Assembly (NCBI GenBank): GCA_013407085.1
Contig: JACCGJ010002682.1
Location: forward strand, 1-64,000
Origin: Atriophallophorus winterbourni
Taxonomy: Eukaryota; Platyhelminthes; Trematoda; Plagiorchiida; Microphallidae
Direction: 5' to 3'
DNA length: 64,000 nt
Below are positions 35,501 to 45,524 of this stretch, one piece after another (position 1 is the stretch's first letter; each line of letters opens with the position of its first letter). Under the pieces are notes generated by a model. It did not search any database. It saw nothing but the letters and a program-made list of their open reading frames with translations, and had not been told where the DNA came from. Position numbers and translations under genes: made by a program.

Positions 35501-38500
35501 AACTACTCTCACTTTCAATCTTCGCATTTTGTACATACACCTTTGGCCTTGTATAGTTATTCGATTTTATCGATGTATGCTTCATTCATATTAATGCTTG
35601 TACAATATACTTTTTGGCAGTTCATATAATTTCGAACTCTCGGACTTTGTTTTCTTCGGTGGTTGCGAAGTTTATGTGCGTCGCTTCGTGCGGGAATTAT
35701 GATTAACGGATCCTTCAACATTTTAGCGCATTCTGCCCCCCTTGGATTCCATGTCTTGGATTTTGCTGTGTGGATTATCCCGCTATCGTTGGACTGCACT
35801 GGATCATTTGTTGGAAATTTTGGTCTTTTGGTAAGTTCCTTCCATTTTTTGTTGTATTTTGTGTAGTGCAAACTTATTTTTGGTCCATTACAATGTAAAC
35901 GTCACGTTCCATAACCGAACACTGATACTTATTAACCTCAGGCGAATTCAATGTGTTATTTATAAATGTTACTCTTTCTGAATAGGCGTATTCCGAAAGA
36001 TCTACTCTATGGTGGGTTGCAATTAGGAAGTCGACCAATGAGCAGACCGCACCTGCGGTACAAAGACGTTTGCAAAAGAGATATGAAAGCTCTTGGCATT
36101 GGCCCGGCGAGTTGGGAAGAACTTGCTTTTGACCGCTCACATTGGAGGCATTGCGTAAAGCGTCGTCTGCAAGCTGGGGAGGAGCGGATAAAGCTCTTGG
36201 CTGTTGAACGCATATCACGCCGCTGGTGTGCAACTGATGCAATACAACCGAGTTCTGACTTTCGTTGCCAGCGCAGCGGGAGAGGTTGTTCCTCCCGAAT
36301 CGGACTGTTTAGTCATTCCAAAAGCTGTAGAACATGAACATTTATGCGATTGTGATGTACATCCATGGCCGACATCGACCGAAGGAGGTCAACAACAACT
36401 CTTTCTGAATACGATTGGCTATTCGCGTGAGAATATTTTTATTGATGGCGATCGAAGTAAACGATGGATATTAACTGTAGCTTTGAAAAAATAATTATCT
36501 GTGTGATAAATTTAACGGATTGAACTCACACAGCCGATACTGCAAATATAGAATCAGGTTCAACCTGGACGTTCACATCCGCCTGTAAAAATACATTGAA
36601 TTTTTGAAAATAAACAGGTACTCTTCAAATAAAAATAACGAATTTACGTTAAATACCAAATAAACATTCTTCAAAAACTCAATTTTGTATCTTATTCGTA
36701 ACTGACATTTTATTACTAAGATTTACCTTAGAGTTTAAATTATTTGTCTGATGAGACAATTCTTTCTTATATCTTGTTGTATTATTAACAATACATTATT
36801 ATTAGATTAGATAATTTCTAACCGCATATTCCTTCCTATTTTAAATTTGTATTTTAAGAAAATTAAAAGTTAAACAAGTCTGAGTAAAAGATAACTCGCA
36901 TTCGTTATTTTAAAAACCGTTTACAAAGATGGGTACTGAAATGTGCTTTACAGAAGCGGACCAATCTTGAAATAAAGTGATGAGTTCAAATGGCTCGAAA
37001 ACACAGGATGATGGAATTCAAAAAGAGAGTAAAACAATACTAAACGCCTAAAAATTTGCCTCGCATATTTGTAGAACATAAACATTTTATTTACCGAAAG
37101 CTTGTTATTCTGAATAAACAGATTTTTCTTCAAGCAAAATCTATATTGTATGATGAATACATGCTTGAATATATTTTGGTCGGTACTTAAATAGGCTCAC
37201 TGAACCTGCTTTACTGTCTCCACCTGACGACGGCAAACAGCCAGAAACCGGTAGTGTGTGGGGTTGTGAGCAACACATTACTTTGATAATAGTATTCAGT
37301 TTAAAAAAAATTACCCAAAATTTCACAAGGAAAAATGTATTCGCCGGTCCATTTTCAATCAGTTCTTTCAAACTGTCCTCAGGAAATTTATCCCATATTT
37401 GACTGGCGTCCACCTTTTCTAACAATGGATCTGTATAACTTGGATTCGCACTCTGGCCGATGTGAACGAAAACGTGGTGATTCGGTGTGCTTGAGTGTTC
37501 GGAAACATTGAGCTAGAAATGAAAATAATTGCCGTTTCCATTTATGTAAATTTATACTATAACGTTCGAATGACAACGAAATTATAAGATAAACGTTTGA
37601 ATGAATGTATTTGGTGTTATATCTGATCGCCAGATTAAATTCTGATAATCATAAAGTTAGGAATTACAAGCTTCAATAGCGGTACAAAATATTTGAATGA
37701 ATTCCGTTTATCAAAATGTAGCTGAATTTATATAGGAAAAATCTCGTTGAGACTTAATAATAAATCGTCCAATCAGATAAACATGAACGAAATGAGATAA
37801 AGCGATGAGGATTAAGATAAGAACAAGCGCATGTTGATGTTGATCTTAGTGTCCCTACCTGATGAATGCAAACAGAACGAAACCGGTCATGTGCGGTGTG
37901 TTGGAACAGCATGCAGATGATCATTTATGTTCACGCTAATATTTTTGTTCTTACGTCGGATATCTTAGAAACTGTTGGGCGTTCGATTAACCAGGATTTT
38001 CTATCAATTCTATTGAGCAGGTCTATATATTTTCGTTTAGCATAGAAGTTAACACGAAGCCTCAGGTTCGAATAAGGTAGCTTAAAGATGAACGGATAAA
38101 ATTCTCGGAAATGATTTTTGAAAACATTTACGTCGGCCTTAATCACCTAGTCTTAATGTGAACAAACTCGTCTTTTTGCCAACATTGAGATTACGCATGC
38201 ATTGAGTACAACATTATAATAATGACTAAAGAGTCTCATTTTAATCGTCTGGTAAGGTTAAAACTTTAGAGGAAAACAGATAAATCTTCCCTGTCACTGT
38301 GGGCATCACTAAATTTCAATGTGTATGGGAATGATTCACTTCTCATCATTATTGTCAGTGTTCGCAGGGAATCCATCATAAACGTTTTCATGTAATGCAG
38401 TTAGAAACAATTTTCATTTTGACAAATATCGCTTATTTATTCGTCAAAAATATTTCAATTAAAATTACAATATTATTTGTGTATGAGTTAGCATTAGCTT

Positions 38501-41500
38501 CAATCATGATATATTTATCTCTTCGAAATACTAACGTATCTCTTGAAATACTAATTTCACATCAATGGACATAATGTTTGAGGATGGTCACATAAGAGCA
38601 TTTCCGCGTATTCACAAATTACTCCAAACTCGTATTATTTCATAACGTAAAATTTCCCGATGATATTTTAATACAAAATATGATATATTTCATAATGATC
38701 TTTTACATTCAAACACAGATTAAATATATTACCCAGCGTTAACGCCTATTTAGATTAAAGTGCTAATGAATACAAACTATACTCACTGATAAGCTACGTA
38801 TAAGTCCACATATTTAAGAATACTTACGGCGGTATCGTATCACAATATGGGTCATGAAGCTAATGTTCATCTGTATTTCTGTCAGTGATGAGCACAAGCT
38901 TATTTATGTGCATACATGTCGCAGTCTTGTCTCTAGTCAATCTGCAGTCACACACAACGAGGAGCCCTGATTCACGTGGTGCTAATGTCATGGCTGATAC
39001 ATTGCTACTCATGTTGAGCTGTACAGAAATTACGCGCGCAGACAAGGATACACCGAAAGACGTACGCATAAAGTATTTGATAACTGAATCCGTGTCAAAG
39101 AGAATGATGGAGTTTATTATGCTTGATACCTGCATACAATATCAAGTGAATTTGCAGCACGATTTGATTTGGGCGCACCATAGTAAACTTTTATTATGTG
39201 CAATTCTGTTTCGATTTCATCGACCGATATGAAAATCGAGTAAAGCGATAAGTGAGAGCTTGACGAAATCACCAAAACATGCGTTTAAATAATCTCAAGT
39301 CGATCACATTCACCTGTAGTTTAACCCTGTATATTTCGAAGCAGCATATCACGTATTACCTTTGCAAAATTAACGCATATATGCTCAACTATCTAACTTG
39401 ATTTGGCTATGATTATCGTTGAATATCCGTTGAATAGCATGATGCTAACTTTGCTGACTTATTACTATCAAATAAAATTAAACTCAGTATACGCAATTAA
39501 GTTTTCTTAAACTTTGAAACATTCCAAACACTATCATTTACAGAAACGTTTTCAAGACCAGATTAAATAGGCGTAGTATCTCTCTTTCCAAATCCTATTT
39601 TTATTCGTTTATCACTTTCTGAAGCAATATATACGAGTGGTATTATATTTAGATCGTCCCAACATTAATATAGATGAACGAAATATTCATTTGCATGCAT
39701 TTCCGTCACACACACACACCACGACCGGTTTCGTGCTGTTTGCACTCATCAGTTAAGGACAGTAAGATCAGGATCAGGATCACATGTTTTTGGACACATG
39801 TGATTGAACAGGTTGGTCGTACCAGCCTTATCCAACAGTGGCATACAAGCGCTCCTTGTTTACCATTCCTCCAGTGTTTCACGCGCATGTGGATCCTGAT
39901 TTTACTGTCCCTACCTGATGAGTGCAAACAGCACGAAACCGGTCGTGGGGTGTGACGGAAAAGCATGCAAATGGATATTTTGTTTCATGGTTATGGGTTT
40001 AACCCCGTTAAACATGTGTTTGGACACATAAGATTGAATAGATTAACGGAGTTTAAAATTTATCCAATTTCACATGAAAGCTACAGGAGTAATCAGTTAT
40101 ATTTACACGTCATTTTAGAGTAAATCGGCAAAGTGATAATTATACCTTGAACTAAATTCATATATTTCGTAATCTAGTAGCATTCGAAAGATTTTCAAAT
40201 TCTTTTTTGCAGAAAAGAAGATTGGATAACCACATCTCCATAATATCAGCCTGATTAGTCAATAGTACCTTAGGCCAATAACTTATATCTTGGTTCATCG
40301 CGAACGGATCATTTGCTCTTTAATTAAAGCCTATACAAGTGATTTCTAATTACAGATACAGAAGTTGATTTCCATATGTATTAAAAAACTAAGGGCTAAA
40401 TGTTTTGTCCGTTGGACATGTATTCCGAACTGTGTTTTTACTTTCGATTCTGTTTTGAAACATATTTTGCTCTATAATATTCCCATTTGAAATAGCAATG
40501 CTAGATGATTCAAAATTTTATTAAGTTCTCATCCTAATAGTTTTCACCGAATTTCTATTTAAACGAAAAAAGTAGTGAACAGTCTCTAATTGCAGTTCAT
40601 TATTTACTAGATTTATTTTGATGAATTCATATTCGGTGTCAATTAGTTTACAGAATTTTATGTAGTGAAACTGAAACGGCAATCTATTACAAAATAAAAT
40701 AATCTTTTCGCTTTATTAACCACAAATATAAACTTACCGGAATTTCGCTATACCTCCTACTAACAAATGCGCTCAACTCAGCCATCCTCATTTTTGGTGC
40801 GGTGATTGACCGATCTGCCCACGATTGACTGGCGTTGTTAGACAAAAATCTTGACGAGTTCATGGATTCCATTGGCAATTCAGCATAATTTTGTGGAATA
40901 AGTGAACCAGGATCAACATCAGAAAGTTTAATTAGACGGTTCTGTTGTTGCTGATGTTGATACTGCTGCTGATCAAGCTTCTGCCTCATTGATTCGTAGG
41001 AAAACTCGTCCGGATGTAGAACTTTGATCTGATTCACCGTATCTTGTGCTTGGAATAATGGTGGAGGGGTGATTTCAAGTGAACCATAAGGGAAATCGGT
41101 TGTGTCAATTCTTGTAGCGATTTGTTGGTTCTGTTGAGAATATTCTGGAATTGTGTTCAAATTTTCTCTCCCCGTAATCGGAGAGAGTCTTTTCTGCTTT
41201 TGTACTACATCGCTAACGGAAGGTCCTTGAGATAGGGACGATTGCAGTGAGAGGTTAGGGGGTGCTAACAAATTAGCATTGTTCCAAATTGTACCACAGA
41301 CTGTATCATTATTGAACTGCTGACCGTAGGCAGCAGCAACATGCGCAGCCGCCATTGCCATTGCAGATGCAGTGGTCGTGGAAAAGCTGATTGGGATGTT
41401 CCCTGTAATTGGTAATATTATATGTATAGAAGGATTCGATGGAATATATATGTATGCGTGAAAATACTCAAAGCTAGATAACAAAAATGAAATATCAATT

Positions 41501-44481
41501 AATATTTTCAACCACAGGAAGCATAACGTTTAGGCGAGATAAGATTGAAACTACTAATTTTTTAAAACTTGACAAGAAATCTCCTAGATTGCTCTGCTTT
41601 TATTGTTTGCTGCATTGATCCTATAAAATTGAAAGTATTTCAGTGAGGGAACACTGAACATCACCACAATAATTGGGTAAGGATACCAAAATTAATGTGC
41701 AAATAAACTTGACTCGCTTAGCTCGATTTATTCTAACCATTATCTAGCCTGCATTGCTGCATGCTTATTGAGATCATACGTTTCTGTTAGGCAAAGTAAA
41801 CTATTGATGGAGTTGGTGTTGCAAACATTCTTAGAAAACGTTTATTCGAGTTATGTAGATTCGGTTAATTTGTCGATTATGCCTAGTAATATTTGCTCGC
41901 TTATCGCGACTATACTTAGATTTGTTACTATTGCTTCCAATGTTGTTGATATCACTTTTTCAGTTACATGGAACGTTATACTTCTTGCGCTCTTGTTTCT
42001 AGAAAATAAAACATGAGTGTTTAAAGCGTATTAGCATGCTTATTCATCACACTTACACACCAATGAGCCCTTGATATTTATCCAGCGGGGACTAATTTTC
42101 CGGAAGATTAGGACTGAGATTAAAAATTGTAGTTTTCGATTTTGTTAATTTTCACAGAATTTATTCTAGCTAATTGTCACTTCCGTTTAATTGAGTGAAA
42201 GAGCTCGCTTGAAGCGTAAGGTTAATATGATAAACATGATTTCCGCAAAATCAAACTCCGTCGTTTTAAATAATTCTGGATTGGTAGGCTAAATATCAAT
42301 TCATTGCAAGCAAAACATGAATACGTCTGTAATAATGCAGTGTTATGGAAGTACATTTTATAGTTAACAGTGTGATCCATTGTTCCATAAAATTTTGTTA
42401 ATGGGACAGCAAATTGTTCAAGTCAGTTTTTAGCACAGTTTCTGCATTTTACCCCAAAATCATAGCTAGCCTTCACACCGAGTATTTCAGACTAAACATT
42501 AGTATTTTCCATTTACCATGTTTATGAGAACGAGAGTAAATTAATAACCATATCAACATAATTTCGCACTTACGATTTAAGCCAATTGCATTTGAGTAGA
42601 CGGTCGTATTGCCCAAAGAATTCAGTTGGATGTCCATTCCATTTCGGTTCATAGAGCTTTGCCTATGATCAGTGGCTTCGGCAACCGACGCATTTGTACG
42701 ATGCAGCAACTGTTCAAGCGGGATGTGACAGGGAGCATTTTGAAAGGTTACGGAATTATCCACTTCCGATTTATTATTAAAAAGTTTGGATTCGTTCATC
42801 CTGCCATTTAAGCCTGCTCTGGAAGCCTTGGCAGATTCATTCGGACTTGGTGTTCTAGTCGTACCAGATTTTGCAGATATAATGCAATTGTTCGTCTGGT
42901 TGCCTTGCAGAGGCTTAGGACCGAGTACACCAGCTGATACGATTTGAGCAGAACTGAGCATGGATAATTGCATGATTGCTCGTTGTTTTGTATCCGGATC
43001 TTTGATTTGGGCTTGCAACTCTTTCGATCTTCGTCTTGCTAAAACTTGAATGTGGCTAGACACTTGTTTACGACTTCGAATTTTTCCGGTATGTTGATAA
43101 ATGTAACGCGCAATCAATTCATTTCTTCCTGTTGATCAAAACAAAAAATAATTAAAATTAATCTGTAAATTATTCTTTAGTTTCCTAACTCTACGCACTT
43201 GCAATTTGATATCTTCTAGTCCTGTTCAATCAAACATTACTTCATTTTTTTAAAACAAGCTTAAAAATGAACTCTGTACTTCAAATTCGATAGGCTATTC
43301 TTGGTCTACAATTTTGAGCCACTAAAATATTACAACTCAATATTTTCGTCTTCCCATATAGTGCAAGAAAGAATAATGAACTCTCGGATTATTTCAAATT
43401 GCTTTGAAATTTCTGTTTAGACATCACCATATTCTAGTGTCTAGGCGAATAGTTATGCTGCCAACGCACAACTTTCTCCTTTGCTGTAGAAATCAAGCAC
43501 TTTAGAGTTGAAATCTAAAATATCAAATCATTGTACTTTTCAAAATCTTGCACGTTTTTTCATTTCTATTTGAGGTTTGAAGTTTCAAATTGAATATATC
43601 GCGGTTAATACAGATCATTTGCTTTTCCATTCCAATGGCGTGTATGCAGTGTTCACTTTGAGGCTATACATCTGCACACTTGGTGGCACTTTTTCAATTT
43701 AAATGTTGATAATCTTGAATCAGTGATATCAACATACTGAACTGTTTTCCGAATAAAATCAGAAACGTTTATTGATCAATCTAGGTTCGAGTACTATGTA
43801 ACTGTGCAGAAACCTTATTCATCCATATGTTCTGTTTCAAGGCACTGTTTATCGGGATTTTTATAACTTTATTAATGATGATACGATATGTAACAGAAAT
43901 TGTAACTCACCATACATTTTTCCTTCTTCTGATAAAATAATTTTCCTTCGCCCACAAGGTGGATAAATGGCGAGTGCCTCATGGAAACACTGTTCAATAT
44001 CCATGGACCAAACTCCTTCCACGTCAGTGGTGCTCGAGTTATCTTGACCTTCGCCGTCTGAGCCTGAATTGCTGAGTTCATCTCCAAATTTTCCATCCGA
44101 TAAATGTGTTGGCGTTTGCGGCGCTGGCCGCTTAATAGCACGCTGCAACGCTGTATTAGCATAGGTAGGAGCGAAAGACATGGCCGATTGGTCTGGCATT
44201 GATCCGTTCGATGATGTTACGGCAGAAAATGCTGTGTTGCCTGAGTTGGAAACGTGCGACATTTTAAGCATTAAATTTGTGTGTGATTCAGAGTTGTGTG
44301 GAGAACTTCTATTCAAATCTCCGATGCCATTGTTTTGTATGTTGATCACTTGTCGTCGTGCAATTTCATTTATTTGCTTCAAGGCAGATTTGCAAGAGGG
44401 ATTTTGTAGCGCTTGCAATGTCACAGCATCGTTATGCAACTGTCGAACGTCTAACTGTGTTTCAGATTTAAATACCTCCAT
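32511..44481 (-). CDS. TEAD: TEAD/Scalloped transcription factor, at least seven exons
   Basis: Exons, in order: 44481-43911, 43128-42574, 41402-40738, 37512-37315, 36582-36532, 34060-33863, a tentative micro-exon 33048-33012, and 32581-32511 (stop TGA). Together they give about 781 codons; vertebrate TEADs have about 430. The TEA DNA-binding domain (roughly 153-225) is nearly canonical: [20 protein letters not shown], then [29 protein letters not shown]. The linker is Ala- and Gln-rich. The YAP-binding domain (from about 575) shows [74 protein letters not shown] and [10 protein letters not shown]. TEADs are nuclear effectors of Hippo signalling that need YAP/Yorkie as coactivator. The long N-terminal extension and low-complexity linker are unusual. 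Introns host LINE and hammerhead elements. Confidence 0.93.
33012..33048 (-). CDS. TEAD: TEAD micro-exon, tentative
   Basis: The family has about 15 residues (VVTNRDTQE and onward) between the exon at 34060-33863 and the last exon. The only candidate I find is 37 bases after TTATCTTTAG, reading [12 protein letters not shown] and ending in phase 1 before GTGATA. That is the phase the last exon needs. Residue similarity is weak (ITN against VTN). Confidence 0.3.
33341..33390 (+). ncRNA. Hammerhead ribozyme motif, decayed (GUA type)
   Basis: CTGATAA at 33346-33352 (G8 mutated to A), CGGC loop CCCA for stem II, GATA in place of GAAA at 33366-33369, then CCGATA and GTGG. The upstream context CACTGAACCTGATCTTTCTG is shared with the copy at 37195-37262. 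Two core mutations make it inactive. Confidence 0.6.
33470..33800 (+). repeat. Repeat R copy 3
   Basis: 33480-33600 is the inverted match of 11745-11840, and 33590-33790 the direct match of 12110-12300. It is GC-richer than its surroundings and lies in the TEAD intron just downstream of the decayed hammerhead at 33341-33390. Confidence 0.65.
33863..34060 (-). CDS. TEAD: TEAD exon 6 (YAP-binding domain core)
   Basis: Reads [39 protein letters not shown], then [18 protein letters not shown] before GTGAGT. The second half is strongly conserved. The first strand, where other TEADs have [14 protein letters not shown], is divergent and has no cysteine. The acceptor chosen (GGAG at 34064-34061) is the only AG after an in-frame TAA at 34081-34079, but its pyrimidine tract is weak. 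An additional upstream exon cannot be excluded. Confidence 0.8.
34100..35550 (-). other. TEAD intron 5, AT-rich
   Basis: No recognisable insert between the exon-6 acceptor and the ORF at 35557. Only AT-rich sequence is seen. Confidence 0.4.
35557..35871 (-). other. Unassigned open frame in a TEAD intron
   Basis: An open frame of 104 codons, with balanced composition in the middle ([20 protein letters not shown], then [14 protein letters not shown]). It abuts a LINE-A fragment on the right and is probably part of a repeat. I recognise no family. Confidence 0.3.
35980..36400 (+). mobile_element. LINE-A 3' end in a TEAD intron
   Basis: Reads [20 protein letters not shown], then [38 protein letters not shown]. 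In another frame it reads the C-terminal finger-like block [14 protein letters not shown]. It ends with a GACATCGACCGAAGGAGGTC block and AACAACAAC. It is 5'-truncated and antisense to TEAD. Confidence 0.88.
36532..36582 (-). CDS. TEAD: TEAD exon 5 (short)
   Basis: A 51-base exon after TTTTTACAG reading [17 protein letters not shown]. It matches the TEAD block ADLN-x-FYGV that follows VKFW. The donor is GTGTGAGT; ending at 36530 with GTGAGT would be a better consensus, but then the next exon would be out of frame. Confidence 0.7.
37195..37265 (+). ncRNA. Hammerhead ribozyme motif (GUA type), core intact
   Basis: CTGACGA at 37224-37230 (the seventh core position is variable in hammerheads), CGGC 37231-37234, loop AAACA, GCCA 37240-37243, GAAA 37244-37247, palindromic stem III ACCGGT, then A37253. 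Stem I pairs CAC (37221-37223) with GTG (37254-37256). The weak points are a C-A mismatch at the first stem II pair and a short stem I. It lies in the TEAD intron about 50 bases past the exon-4 donor, on the opposite strand to TEAD. Confidence 0.7.
37315..37512 (-). CDS. TEAD: TEAD exon 4
   Basis: Reads [20 protein letters not shown], then [20 protein letters not shown] and [10 protein letters not shown]. The acceptor is TTTCTAG and the donor GTAATT. Phase 0 at both ends, 66 codons. Confidence 0.92.
37783..37930 (+). mobile_element. Remnant of a hammerhead-ended element
   Basis: ATGAACGAAAT at 37782-37792 and GCATGCAGATG at 37910-37920 match the outer ends of the intact element at 39672-39992. 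Between them is a plus-strand hammerhead with core CTGATGA (37859-37865) and GAAACCGGTC, preceded by CCCTAC. Stem II (ATGC/GAAC) and the first stem I pair are mismatched. The left hammerhead is missing. Confidence 0.65.
38860..39235. other. Unassigned open frames on both strands in TEAD intron 3
   Basis: Overlapping frames of 115 codons (plus) and 91 codons (minus). The minus frame contains [20 protein letters not shown], which looks protein-like and could be a repeat-derived fragment. No homology is recognised. The rest of 38150-39660 is AT-rich. Confidence 0.3.
39711..39762 (-). ncRNA. Hammerhead ribozyme motif, left arm (core intact, stem I weak)
   Basis: Minus strand: CTGATGA 39752-39746, stem II GTGC/GCAC with loop AAACA, GAAA 39732-39729, stem III ACCGGT, predicted cleavage after C39723. 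Stem I is damaged: TCCTTAA faces GTGGTG, leaving an A-G mismatch next to the core. It is sense to the TEAD transcript and lies in intron 3. Confidence 0.7.
39909..39950 (+). ncRNA. Hammerhead ribozyme, intact type I motif (GUC)
   Basis: Core CTGATGA 39915-39921 and GAAA 39935-39938. Stem II GTGC (39922-39925) pairs perfectly with GCAC (39931-39934) around loop AAACA. Stem III is the palindrome ACCGGT with no loop, as in Sm-alpha and retrozyme or Penelope-type hammerheads that work best as dimers. The cleavage triplet GTC ends at 39944. Stem I CCCTAC (39909-39914) pairs over six positions with GTGGGG (39945-39950), one of them G-U. No core position is mutated. It is antisense to TEAD. Confidence 0.88.
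39995..40735. other. TEAD intron 3, proximal part
   Basis: AT-rich. AACATGTGTTTGGACACATA at about 40011-40030 repeats part of the interior of the adjacent hammerhead-ended element, so a degraded second copy may be appended here. Nothing else is seen. Confidence 0.35.
40738..41402 (-). CDS. TEAD: TEAD exon 3 (linker and start of the YAP-binding domain)
   Basis: The acceptor CAATTACAG completes the codon left by exon 2. It has the Ala-rich [17 protein letters not shown], the Gln-rich [12 protein letters not shown], then [20 protein letters not shown] at the end, matching the start of the TEAD YAP-binding domain. The donor is GTAAGT. Confidence 0.9.
41405..42570 (-). other. TEAD intron 2
   Basis: AT-rich. 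The plus-strand frame 41768-42016 has no recognisable features. Confidence 0.4.
42574..43128 (-). CDS. TEAD: TEAD exon 2 (second half of the TEA domain)
   Basis: Begins [20 protein letters not shown], then [20 protein letters not shown] and [15 protein letters not shown], as in all TEADs. It continues into a Ser/Asn-rich linker. Phase 1 at both ends; the acceptor is GATCAACAG and the donor GTAAGT. Confidence 0.95.
43130..43908 (-). other. TEAD intron 1
   Basis: AT-rich, with no recognisable insert. Confidence 0.4.
43911..44481 (-). CDS. TEAD: TEAD exon 1 (N-terminus and first half of the TEA domain)
   Basis: The start ATG at 44481 is preceded by an in-frame TAA at 44496-44494. It has about 150 residues of Ser/Asn-rich sequence, an acidic [19 protein letters not shown] patch, then [20 protein letters not shown] and [14 protein letters not shown]. 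The donor GTGAGT follows in phase 1. Confidence 0.92.
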
Positions 44482-44499
44482 TCGTATAAATATTTACCG

Positions 44500-45125
44500 A
44501 TAAAAACCTCAATTGATTGAGGGTGAATGGCTGAAATAAGAGGTCAAGGTTTTAGAATGGCCAGTGAATGGGGGACTGTCAATTCTTCCACAACAGACCC
44601 ACTCACACATCACGCAATAAACAAAACGTCTTGATACAAAGCTCTTAAGCATGCACACAACTTGACAGAAGGGGAAACAGAAACCTATTATGCATGACCC
44701 CTGTAAGAAACATCGTTATTATCTGGACAGATTATTTCCATTGTGTCATACTCCATCAAAGATGTAAAGGTTCGCTTAACTTCACTTAACTTCATCTAAG
44801 ATTGGATACGTGTTAAGAAGGCGTAGAATGGATTTAAAGTGCTGCGTAAATTTGGCATTCGATATTAGCAATACACTAACAATTAAACGATCAGCTCCGT
44901 AACTGATTTTAATTGCTCTAAAACATTCAAAATAAATTATGCTTTAATGTCTGAAAACTATTCACAGCCTGAAGATGTAACATGAATTTTCTTTTAATCC
45001 ATGGAACAGGCTTTATTCTGTATTTTCTCATTTTTTCCAACGAAAACTGGGTTACTGCAAAATAATCATTGTGGTTTTAATAAGAGTTAATATTCTTCTT
45101 TGATTTAACAAAAATTGCAGCAAAA
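44500..45125. other. 5' flank of TEAD
   Basis: No open frame or repeat is recognised. Promoter or 5' UTR sequence may lie here, but there is no clear TATA or initiator context I would call. Confidence 0.35.
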
Positions 45126-45129
45126 ATGT

Positions 45130-45520
45130 TCATGGTTTAAACAGTCTCCTCACTCGAGACTCAACTGCAGACGAAATTTTTTGCCGTGCGAGTTTGGTTT
45201 ACTTGGAACAATCTCCCAGATAATGTTGTACACTCACCAAATCAGCAAAATTTCAAGAGAAGCCTTGATGCCTTTTTGACCCTAAACCCATGCATCGAAG
45301 AAAACTATACATCTTAACACGATGCATCTACATTAGTTATCCTATCAATCGAAACAATTTCTCTCTTTTGGATTTTTAATTGATTCTTGAACTGCTAAGT
45401 AAGCAACCTAATCCCATTCTTGCTTGTTATATTATTCGTTGTTGCCATATTATTCTGTAGTTTTTCGTAAAGCTATATGCTTTTTAGACCATTAAAATTA
45501 AATTGAATTGAATCATTCAA
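45130..45520 (+). mobile_element. CR1-like LINE 3' terminus
   Basis: Reads FFAVRVWFTWNNLPDNV near 45175-45230, the common C-terminal block (compare VRVCFTWNSLPSTVAH at 46550). A 3' UTR with GCTTTTTAGACCATTAAAAT follows, ending in TTAAATTGAATTGAATC repeats. Confidence 0.75.
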
Positions 45521-45524
45521 TCGT

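Larger units (their letters stand above)
39672..39992. mobile_element. Inverted-repeat element with a hammerhead ribozyme at each end
   Basis: About 320 bp with terminal inverted repeats of roughly 110 bases. The left arm is 39672-39787 and the right arm 39881-39992, sharing ATATTCATTTGCATGC (one mismatch in the right arm), CCGTCACAC, CACGACCGGTTTCGTGCTGT and CAGGATC. Each arm contains a hammerhead motif, on opposite strands, pointing outward from the centre. The ~95-base middle is unique and has no coding capacity. The element is small and non-autonomous. Partial copies are seen at 29990-30290, 37783-37930, 46940-47050 and 60660-60860. Confidence 0.75.

Noticed and set aside
39672..39992. 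CRISPR-like or tandem repeat array
   Set aside because: Only two units, inverted rather than direct, in eukaryotic DNA.
44180..44503. 107-codon plus-strand frame over TEAD exon 1
   Set aside because: Antisense shadow of the TEAD coding exon.
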